Origin: JAGXRK01 sp963714415
GTDB lineage: Bacteria; Bacteroidota; Ignavibacteria; Ignavibacteriales; Ignavibacteriaceae
Direction of reading: 5' to 3'
NCBI GenBank assembly: GCA_963714415.1
Contig: CAVQOL010000001.1
Span: 310,001-374,000 of the forward strand
Length of the DNA stretch: 64,000 bases
The position numbers were made by a program, and so were the translations under genes. How positions within the stretch are numbered: position 1 is the stretch's first letter; every line of letters starts with the position of its first letter. Below, one piece after another: positions 56,621 to 64,000 of this stretch. The notes under the pieces are model-generated. The model worked only from the letters and a program-made list of their open reading frames with translations, was not told where the DNA came from and did no database searches.

Positions 56621-57739
56621 ATGAAAATACTATATTCCTGTTTATCAAGCAGCTGGGGCGGTATGGAAATGATCACTCTTACTTTTATCAGAAAACTGCT
56701 TGAGCGAAATATAAATGTTGAACTTCTTTGTATCGCTGAATCCAGAATGCATATTGAAGCTAACAACCTCGGACTTATCATTCATGCGGTAAAGGCATCG
56801 GGTTATATCCATCCATTTACAACAGTAAGAATATCAAACATTTTAAAGCGCGGATCTTTTGATTTGGTTCATACACAGGCATCAAAGGATTTGTGGTTAA
56901 CTGTTCCCGCCTTAAAATTAGCTAAATCCAACATCCCTCTTTTCTTTACCAAGCAGGTGGGTTCATTTATAGTTAAAAAGGATATCCTTCACAGATTTTT
57001 ATATAACAGAGTTACAAAAGCTTTTGCCATCAGCACTGTAATTAAAAACAATCTTATAGAAACAACTCCTTTGTCTAAAGAAAAAATTGAACTTCTCTTT
57101 AATGCTGTTGATACTAAAAGATTTGATCCTATTAAAACAGACCGAAACAAAGTTCGCAAAGAGTTTAATATTTCTGATGACGAATTAGTTCTTGGTATGA
57201 TTGCAAGATTCAGTCCGGGTAAAGGACACGAAGAATTTATAGCTGCTGCCGAGAAATTATCAAAAAAAAATAATAACCTTAAATTTATGATAGTGGGTGA
57301 AGCAAGCCGCGGTGAGGATGAATATGCGGGACGAATTAAAAAACTTGTTGAAGATAAAAAGCTAACCAATATTATTTTCACGGGTTTCAGAAGTGATACG
57401 CCTGATGTTCTTGCAGCTATGGATATTTTTATTTTCCCCTCACACGCAGAAGCGTTCGGTATTGCACTTGCCGAAGCTTTATCCATGGGCATTCCCTCTG
57501 TCTGTTCAGATTCCGATGGGGTACTTGATATTGCTGTTGATGGGGTTACGTCTCTGCTTTTTAAGAATAAAGATGCGGATAATCTTGCTAATAAGATTGA
57601 AATTCTTATCAATGATCCTGTGAAAAGAAAAATTTTTAGCGCGGCATCCCGCAAAAGAGCACAGGAAATTTTTGATATAAACTTAATTATGGATCAGACA
57701 ATAATGTATTACGAGCAAGAAATTTTAAACATAAATTGA
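56621..57739 (+). CDS. Glycosyltransferase family 4
   Basis: 372 residues with the GT-B fold. The N-terminal domain starts with MKILYSCLSSSWGGMEMITL, with GG at the donor loop. The C-terminal domain has LGMIARFSPGKGHEEFIAAA and FIFPSHAEAFGIALAEALSM, the E(x7)E nucleotide-sugar motif. It transfers a sugar to an envelope lipid or polysaccharide; donor and acceptor unknown. It is 72 nt after SpoIID and 12 nt before DUF4922. Confidence 0.93.
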   Translation: MKILYSCLSSSWGGMEMITLTFIRKLLERNINVELLCIAESRMHIEANNLGLIIHAVKASGYIHPFTTVRISNILKRGSFDLVHTQASKDLWLTVPALKLAKSNIPLFFTKQVGSFIVKKDILHRFLYNRVTKAFAISTVIKNNLIETTPLSKEKIELLFNAVDTKRFDPIKTDRNKVRKEFNISDDELVLGMIARFSPGKGHEEFIAAAEKLSKKNNNLKFMIVGEASRGEDEYAGRIKKLVEDKKLTNIIFTGFRSDTPDVLAAMDIFIFPSHAEAFGIALAEALSMGIPSVCSDSDGVLDIAVDGVTSLLFKNKDADNLANKIEILINDPVKRKIFSAASRKRAQEIFDINLIMDQTIMYYEQEILNIN

Positions 57740-57751
57740 TTAATTATTTCA

Positions 57752-58759
57752 ATGGAAGAAAAATTCTTAAACACTGATAAAATAAATGAGGTCTTAAGTG
57801 TCAACGATTATGCGCAAGCTGTAAAACTGCTATTTGCTCAGCAGTATGAAGCATGGAAGCTAAACCGTGATAATTACGATATGCTGAAAGATGTAATGAC
57901 TAAATCTTTCCGCTTCGGCAGTTACAAAATAAAAGTACAGTTCAATCCGGGCAGAATGATTTCAACTTCGGCAAAGGTTGATGAAAAATCCATCAATGAA
58001 AGAAAATGTTTTTTATGCATTAAGAATTTACCCGAGGAACAAAAGGGAATTATTTACAAGAATGAATACATCGTTTTGGTTAATCCTTTTCCCATATTTC
58101 CAGAGCATTTAACTTTATCGCATTTAAAACATCAGCCACAGAGAATATCGGATACTTTCCCGTTTTTATTAAACTTCAGCAAGGACTTATCAAAACACTA
58201 CTCGGTTGTTTATAACGGACCAAAATGCGGTGCCTCTGCTCCCGATCATTTACATTTCCAGGCTGGCACAAAAAGTTTTATGCCCCTTGATGACGAATTT
58301 CATCTGGTTAAAAATGAATTTGGCGAGGCATTGATTGATGAAGAAAAGATTCTCATCACCGCAGTTGATGACGGACTTAGAAAATTCATCACAATGGAAT
58401 CTTTAGATTTTGACTTACTGGTAAACCGGTTTAATAAAATTTTAAAACTATTGAACGAAGAAAATCCATCCGAACCTGAATCTATGCTCAATATTATTTC
58501 CGGCTATAGTGAAGAGTTTGGATGGCAGATAGCAATTTTTATAAGAGAAAAACACAGACCCACACACTTTTTTCTTGAGGATAAAGACCGGATTTTGCTG
58601 AGTCCCGCATCGGTTGATCTTGCCGGGTGCTGTATAACTCCGGATAAAAACAGCTTTGACAAAATAAATGAAAAGATAATTAAAGAAATATTTTCGGAAG
58701 TTTTTGTGGACAAGGAGAAATTTGAGAGGATAAAGATGGGAATTAGGAAAATTAAATAA
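57752..58759 (+). CDS. DUF4922 protein, HIT/GalT-like phosphorylase fold
   Basis: 335 residues. RKCFLCIKNLPEEQKGIIYK resembles the cysteine pair of this fold. VNPFPIFPEHLTLSHLKHQP and APDHLHFQAG (H165, H167) give the HxHxQ-type catalytic motif of HIT/GalT nucleotidyltransferases and phosphorylases. Database name DUF4922. It probably cleaves or transfers a nucleoside phosphate bond; the substrate is not known. It ends just before a strong hairpin and follows GT4 by 12 nt, so a link to sugar nucleotides is reasonable. Confidence 0.85.
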   Translation: MEEKFLNTDKINEVLSVNDYAQAVKLLFAQQYEAWKLNRDNYDMLKDVMTKSFRFGSYKIKVQFNPGRMISTSAKVDEKSINERKCFLCIKNLPEEQKGIIYKNEYIVLVNPFPIFPEHLTLSHLKHQPQRISDTFPFLLNFSKDLSKHYSVVYNGPKCGASAPDHLHFQAGTKSFMPLDDEFHLVKNEFGEALIDEEKILITAVDDGLRKFITMESLDFDLLVNRFNKILKLLNEENPSEPESMLNIISGYSEEFGWQIAIFIREKHRPTHFFLEDKDRILLSPASVDLAGCCITPDKNSFDKINEKIIKEIFSEVFVDKEKFERIKMGIRKIK

Positions 58760-58765
58760 AGAACT

Positions 58766-58793
58766 GTAGAGACGCATCGTGATGCGTCTCTAC
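58766..58793. terminator. Perfect 13-bp hairpin, bidirectional terminator or repeat
   Basis: GTAGAGACGCATC (58766-58778) pairs perfectly with GATGCGTCTCTAC (58781-58793) around GT. It lies between the convergent DUF4922 and proS genes. This GTAGAGACGCNNC palindrome is a common dispersed repeat in many bacteria, so a REP-like origin is possible. Confidence 0.8.
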
Positions 58794-58798
58794 AAATA

Positions 58799-60507
58799 TT
58801 AAACGATACTGTCGAGCAATTCTTTTATTTTATCATTCAACTCACTCAACTCAACATCAAATCGTTCACCTGTTTTACGAACCTTTACTTCGCACTTATT
58901 ATCTTTCAACTTTTTCTCACCAATAACAACCTGTATCGGCAAACCAAGAAGATCTGCATCATTGAATTTGAATCCGGCGGCAGCGTCGCGATCATCATAT
59001 AAAACTTCTAAATTATTTGATTTTAGTTCAGAGTAAATTTTTTCGGTTGTATTTGCTACTAATTCCTTTTTCAGATTCAAAGCGATTAGGTGAACATCAA
59101 ATGGTGCGAGAGTTTTATTCCAAACGATACCATTTTCATCATTGTTCTGCTCAATAAAACAAGCCATTACACGATCAACGCCTATTCCGTAACTGCCCAT
59201 TATTATTGGATGCTCTTCACCTTTTTCATCAATAAATTTTGCACCCATTGATTCGGAATATTTTGTGCCAAGCTTGAATATGTGTCCGAGTTCAATTGCA
59301 GAAAATACTTCCAGGTTCTTATCACAATTCGAACAGCCTTCTGCCGACTGCACAATTCTCAAATCAGCATACTCGTTATTTTTCACATCGCGGAGAAAAT
59401 CTATGCCTCCGATGTGATAATCATTTTTATTTGCACCGCTGAATAAATTATTTCTGTCTTTTAATTTCAGATCCGAAATAATTCTATCCTTAAATCCAAT
59501 AGGGCCAATAGAACCAGCATCTGCCCCTGTGATTTCCAATAATTCTTCGGGATGAGCGGGACGAACATTTCCTCCTAAAACTTTTTCGAGCTTCGATTCA
59601 TTTACTTCATCATTGCCCTGCATAAGAATTAGAACAGCCGAACCATTGTGAATATAAACTCTGGATTTTGCACAAATTTTCATCAACCTGCTTCGTAGGC
59701 AGTTTTTAAAAACTCACATAATTCGTCAATGCTCTTTACATCGGGAGTGCTGATCTCATAAATATTTTTACTTTCATTATCGCGTTTAATTACATCTACT
59801 CTCGAAGCGGCTACTTCAACGTTTGCGGCATAACCACATGATTCGCAATACGCAACAGTATCTTCACCTGCAGAAGATTTAACCATAAATTCTTCTGAGC
59901 CAGTTCCACCCATGGCACCACTTGATGCACCAACAACAAAATATTTTAACCCGCATCGGTCAAATATATTTCGGTATGCTTTATCGTGAAGCTCATAAGA
60001 TTTATCAAGTGTTTCCCAACTGACATCAAACGAATAAGCGTCTTTCATTAAAAATTGTCTTCCGCGAATAACACCGCTTCTTGGTCTTGGTTCATTTCGG
60101 AATTTAGTTTGAATCTGATACCATATCTGCGGCATATCTTTATAAGATTTAACAACATTGCGAGCATGGAAAGTCATTATTTCTTCGTGAGTGGGTGCTA
60201 AAACATAATCACGATTTTTTATATGGAATAAAGTATCACCGAAAGCTTCAACACGATTTGTTTCTTCCCAGATTTCTCTAGGATTAAGTGCTGGAAGATG
60301 AAATTCCTGACCGCCTATCGCATCCATCTCTTCGCGGATAATTTCAGAAACCTTTCTAACCACTCTGTAGCCTAAAGGAAGGAACGAATAAATTCCAGCC
60401 GAAAGCATTCTGATCATTCCTGATCTTAACATAAGAATGTGACTTGTTACAACAGCATCGTTTGGAACTTCTTTAAGCGTAGGAACAAAATATTTGCTTA
60501 ATCTCAT
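58799..60507 (-). CDS. proS: Prolyl-tRNA synthetase (frameshifted)
   Basis: The first part (60507 to 59683) has MRLSKYFVPTLKEVPNDAVV, HILMLRSGMIRMLSAGIYSF and FRNEPRPRSGVIRGRQFLMK (class II motif 2). The second part continues SRVYIHNGSAVLILMQGNDE, the YbaK-like insertion domain, and the C-terminal core with IMGSYGIGVDRVMACFIEQN. A missing T near 59690 causes the break (GCAGGTTTGATG restores AGLMKI). Corrected length about 569 residues, the bacterial type with editing insertion. Essential gene; the break is probably technical. Confidence 0.95.
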
Positions 60508-60778
60508 AAATTTATTTTACCTGAATTTGTATTTGTTTTGCTTAAACAGGGCTAAAAATAACCATTTTAAGTTTGCTTATCAAAAAATGTTATGGGGTTA
60601 TTTTATATCACATCGCCCAAAATTGATGTCTTTTTTATTATCCTTTTTCATAAGTTTCATACGAAAATAAATAATATATGCTTACAGAATTTCTACCGAT
60701 CAATTTCTATCAACGGCCTCACAAGCTGTTTGTCTTAATTGTTATTCACATCTGAACATTTAGCGGAAATAATAGTCT

Positions 60779-62078
60779 ATGGAAAATCAGTTTCACAATA
60801 TTTCGCTATTAAGTATTTTACCATTTGCATTAATGCTGACTGCAATCGCGGTATTTCCTTTAAAGTGGAATCATTATTGGGAAAAGAATAGAAACAAACT
60901 GACAATTGCACTTATACTTAGTGCCCCTGTTATAGTTTATTTGCTTTTAAATAATTTTGGCATCGAATTATATCATACAATTCTATTTGATTATATTCCT
61001 TTTATAATTCTTCTGGGATCATTGTTTACCATAACCGGTGGAATATTTCTTACAGGCGATATTGAAGCAAAACCCAAAATAAACACTTTGTTTTTAGGAA
61101 TCGGAGCTGTGCTCGCTTCATTTATGGGAACAACAGGTGCGGCAATGCTGCTTATTCGTCCAGTCCTTCAAACTAACAAAGAACGCACTTTTAAGGTTCA
61201 TACAATTTTATTTTTTATAGGAATAGTTGCCAACTGCGGCGGATTATTAACTCCGCTTGGTGATCCACCATTATTTATGATGTACCTCAGAAGTGCACCA
61301 TTCGAGTGGTTTCTAAAACTATTTCCTGAGTGGCTATTAACAAACTCTTTACTTCTTATTATCTATTTTATTACAGATTTATATTTTTACAAAAAGGAAC
61401 CTCAAAAAGCGATACTTAGAGATGAGACAAACATAAAGCCGATAAAAATTCAGGGAAAAAGAAATTTTATTTTTCTTGATTTGTGTTATTTTGGCCGTGG
61501 CATTTATAAATGAACAGTATCTGCCCTTTATTAAAATCAATCAATACTTCAAATTCATAAGAGAATTTGTGATTTTATTAATGGCATTTTTATCGCTTCA
61601 ATTCACGCCAAGACTTTTACGAACATCCAATAATTTTACTTGGGAACCAATAAAAGAAGTAGCTTATTTATTTCTTGGAATTTTTATAACCATGGTCCCA
61701 GCTTTGTTATATCTTGAAGCAAATTCAAAACAGCTTGGAGTTCAGTCAGCGACACAGTTTTATTATTTCACAGGATTATTAAGCAGTTTTCTGGATAACA
61801 CTCCTACTGCGGTTACATTTCACTCGCTAGCATTAGGGTTGGGCGAAACATCGGGAACTTTAATTGCCGGAATTCCTGAAGAATTATTAAAAGCAATTTG
61901 CACAGGTGCTGTTTTCTTTGGAAGTATGACTTACATTGGAAACGGTCCAAACTTTATGGTGAAAGCGGTTGCGGAAGAAAACAATATAAAAATGCCGGAT
62001 TTCTTTAGTTACATGTTTAAATTTTCATTAATAGTGCTGCTTCCGGTATTCATTATTGTTCAGATAGTATTTATGTGA
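60779..62078 (+). CDS. NhaD/citrate-transporter-like sodium:proton antiporter (frameshifted)
   Basis: About 433 residues in two frames. The first part has ten or so transmembrane stretches including NCGGLLTPLGDPPLFMMYL, a family signature. An extra T near 61477 (TTTTTCTTG versus TTTTTCTG) breaks it; the rest continues FLICVILAVAFINEQYLP, then FLDNTPTAVTFHSLA and YIGNGPNFMVKAV, the second half-site. The family exchanges Na+ for H+. The CaCA antiporter follows convergently. Confidence 0.87.
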
Positions 62079-62123
62079 AAGAAGCTGGAGTGATTTTAAA
62101 GTTCAATTATGATTTTACCTTTT

Positions 62124-63077
62124 TTATTTTGGTAGGAGGTAATAGATATAAATCACATAGCCGGCAAGCAACAGCGCCCCTTCCCATCTTTTTAAGATAA
62201 ATCCTGTTCTGCTTAACGGAAGAATGATAACTGCAGTAATAATCATTACTCCAAGATCAACCATTGTTATCCCTGAAGCACTAACTGGAATAATCATAGC
62301 TGTAATTCCAAGTATTAAAAGTATATTATAAACATTAGAGCCAACAACGTTACCAATGGCTATATCGGCTTCATTCTTAATCGATGCAACAGCGGCAGTA
62401 ACTAATTCCGGCAGACTAGTTCCTAGTGCTACTATAGTTAAACCAATTACCGCCTTGCTAATGCCAAAATTTTTTGCGATTGCAACGGCACCTTCAACAA
62501 ATAGGCTGGCACCAAAAATTAGCAAGGCTAATCCGGCAATAACAAAAAAGATTGCAAGCTGGGTTTTTAACGGCTTTTTAGTAATACGTTCAGTAAACTT
62601 GTTTTTAACTTCTTTGCTTTTTTCTTTTCTTGAAAGGTAAACGCTAATAACCGTATAAATTAATATTCCAATAAAAAAAATTATGCCTTCAATTCTATTA
62701 ATCTCATTGTTAATCAGAAACAGAACTAATAATAAACTTACGACTATCATTATCGGAATTTCGCGTCTTACAACCTGAGCCTGGACTTTCATCGGTCTTA
62801 TCAATGCCGCTGTTCCAAGTACCAGAGTTATGTTAGCAATGTTTGAACCGATAACATTTCCGAGGGAAATATCTCCGTTTCCTTCTAGTGCAGCCTTTAA
62901 ACAAACTACGAGTTCCGGACTGCTCGTTCCGAATGCAACCACCGTTAATCCTACTACAAGCGGAGTAATACCAACGCGAAGCGCTAATGATGAACTTCCC
63001 CTTATTAATCCTTCGGCTCCTATGAAAAGCATTATCAATCCGCCAATAATAAAAAGTATTATTTCAAGTATTGCCAT
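62124..63077 (-). CDS. Calcium/sodium antiporter, CaCA family (YrbG-like)
   Basis: 317 residues with ten transmembrane helices in two inverted halves. The alpha repeats are VVGLTVVAFGTSSPELVVCL with GNVIGSNIANITLVLG, and VIGLTIVALGTSLPELVTAA with GNVVGSNVYNILLILG. The linker is short and charged. It exchanges Ca2+ for Na+ or H+ at the inner membrane. Confidence 0.95.
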   Translation of the reverse strand: MAILEIILFIIGGLIMLFIGAEGLIRGSSSLALRVGITPLVVGLTVVAFGTSSPELVVCLKAALEGNGDISLGNVIGSNIANITLVLGTAALIRPMKVQAQVVRREIPIMIVVSLLLVLFLINNEINRIEGIIFFIGILIYTVISVYLSRKEKSKEVKNKFTERITKKPLKTQLAIFFVIAGLALLIFGASLFVEGAVAIAKNFGISKAVIGLTIVALGTSLPELVTAAVASIKNEADIAIGNVVGSNVYNILLILGITAMIIPVSASGITMVDLGVMIITAVIILPLSRTGFILKRWEGALLLAGYVIYIYYLLPK

Positions 63078-63194
63078 TTTTACAGTTCTTGGATTTTTCG
63101 CAATGTGGAAAGTTTGTTGTTTATAACATTTTCGTTAATCGGCAGCGTTGTTGCATGTTTTCCAGCCTTAGTCGTTCCATCTGCATCGTCTAAT

Positions 63195-64000
63195 TCAATG
63201 ATTAGGTTTGATTTCAATTTTGTAAACTTTGTCGTTTCGCCTTATGAGTGTAGATGATTTGAATGTGACTTCATCTCCTTTTGTCGCATGCTCAGAAAGA
63301 TTGTCATTTACATAAAATTCTTTCATTATAATTTCAATAACTCCGGTTGTCTCTCCCATAATTATAACTTGGTCATTAATATTAATTTTTCCAGACTCAA
63401 GCAGAATATGAGCAACTCCTGGTTCTTTGTAGTAATTAATAACTTTTCCCACATAAACTTTTCGTGTTGTCGCTTTGCTACCGTTAACTCCGGCATATTC
63501 GTTGGAAGAAGGAACACCAAAATAAAATCCCGTTGAAAATCCACGGTTGTACACTGTTTCCAGTTCAGATAAAAATTCTTGTTTCTTTGCAACTGTTAGT
63601 TTGCCCTCGAAGTAAAGATCAATTGCTTTTCTGTAAACAGAAACCGTTTTTGAAACATATTCCGGTGCGCGTTTTCTTCCCTCAATCTTAAATGAATCTA
63701 TTCCTGCTTCGATTAACTGATCAATAAACTCTATGGTGCATAAGTCATTAGGAGATAAGACATAATCTTCACCAAGAAGCATAGATTTATCTGTAGCTGT
63801 ATCATAAACTTCATATTCTCGCCTGCAAGGTTGAACACATTCCCCGCGGTTTGCACTTTGTCCAAAAAGATGATGGCTCATAAAACATCTTCCGCTAACG
63901 GCGATGCACATAGCGCCGTGGATAAAGGCTTCAATTTCAAGATCCGTCTTTGTTCTGATTTTTTTTATTTCTTCAAGGGAACATTCGCGTGCGAGTACAA
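63195..64000 (-). CDS. U32 family peptidase, YegQ/RlhA-like (5' end outside window)
   Basis: The frame is open to the window end: LARECSLEEIKKI, then EIEAFIHGAMCIAVSGRCFM and QSANRGECVQPCRREYEV. These are the U32 signature with its cysteine cluster for an iron-sulfur cluster or metal. Then IEAGIDSFKIEGRKRAPEYV and YNRGFSTGFYFG, then a beta-barrel C-terminus. U32 proteins include RlhA/TrhP (tRNA or rRNA hydroxylation) and collagenase-like proteins. By pattern this is the RlhA/TrhP-like group, so RNA hydroxylation is plausible. The N-terminal 100 or so residues lie outside the window. Confidence 0.9.
   Translation of the reverse strand, partial: VLARECSLEEIKKIRTKTDLEIEAFIHGAMCIAVSGRCFMSHHLFGQSANRGECVQPCRREYEVYDTATDKSMLLGEDYVLSPNDLCTIEFIDQLIEAGIDSFKIEGRKRAPEYVSKTVSVYRKAIDLYFEGKLTVAKKQEFLSELETVYNRGFSTGFYFGVPSSNEYAGVNGSKATTRKVYVGKVINYYKEPGVAHILLESGKININDQVIIMGETTGVIEIIMKEFYVNDNLSEHATKGDEVTFKSSTLIRRNDKVYKIEIKPNH

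Noticed and set aside
63078..63194. Open frame between the U32 gene and the CaCA antiporter (LIIELDDADGTTKAGKHATT)
   Set aside because: It has no plausible start and the U32 frame already ends naturally; it could be a frame-shifted tail of U32, but nothing in the family supports that.

Overview
The window looks like a chromosomal segment of an Ignavibacteria-type bacterium (Bacteroidota/Chlorobiota-Ignavibacteriota lineage). The DNA is AT-rich. Four large secreted proteins end in the C-terminal sorting domain of the type IX secretion system (NYPNPFNPST..., ...SGVYFYKL..., then a basic tail). Many other genes are signal-peptide or lipoprotein cargo, outer-membrane barrels or BNR-repeat proteins. 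Housekeeping genes (valS, alaS, proS, radA, serC, arginase) confirm core chromosome. I saw no phage, conjugative, CRISPR, rRNA or tRNA features.

Layout. 1-7,000: NUDIX fragment, SDR oxidoreductase, DUF559 endonuclease-like protein, the internally deleted remnant of a type IIG restriction-modification gene, a large BNR-propeller exoprotein, a small zinc-finger-like protein, a MmcQ/YjbR protein and a lytic transglycosylase. 7,000-13,300: nitroreductase, AlaX-like editing protein, M3 oligoendopeptidase, a DPP III-like lipoprotein, and a DUF937 / dodecin / BON-LysM trio. 13,300-20,700: three consecutive T9SS cargo genes with a 31-codon small ORF between two of them. 20,900-28,400: ATP-cone/uridine-kinase-like fusion, GNAT-nitrilase fusion, MscS channel, DinB protein, valS. 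28,500-30,000: a broken HAD phosphatase and a decayed YpfJ-type metallopeptidase. 30,200-33,400: a three-gene envelope cluster (FN3 lipoprotein, Sm-like-repeat/barrel protein, PorV/FadL-like barrel). 33,500-38,100: an ECF-sigma-led membrane operon (sigma, small protein, MscS-family channel, sensor-like protein, LapA-like protein), with a CPA-type antiporter carrying an RCK domain just downstream of the sigma start on the same strand. 38,400-47,300: DUF1015 and serC, an M23/T9SS protein, TraB family, DUF5916, RNA-binding protein. 47,500-64,000: radA, alaS, a second ECF sigma/anti-sigma pair, arginase, SpoIID, GT4, DUF4922, proS, NhaD-type and CaCA antiporters, and a U32 peptidase running off the end.

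Two things dominate the reading. First, at least eleven genes, including the essential alaS and proS, are broken by single-base indels, most of them in short homopolymers, while the protein homology continues in the next frame. This looks like consensus sequencing error rather than biology, so these genes are annotated here as whole genes with frameshifts. One gene, the ypfJ-like pseudogene at 29180-30039, also seems to have lost its catalytic motif and may be truly decayed. Second, the intergenic spaces carry a family of small fold-back repeats with TGTCA...TGACA ends, two of them nested inside a longer inverted repeat.

I did not find a clear new defence or mobile system. The best candidates for undescribed biology are the ECF-sigma membrane operon at 33.6-36.2 kb, the Sm-repeat outer-membrane cluster at 30.2-33.4 kb, the ATP-cone/kinase fusion at 21 kb and the 31-aa CFWKYNC small ORF at 17.8 kb.
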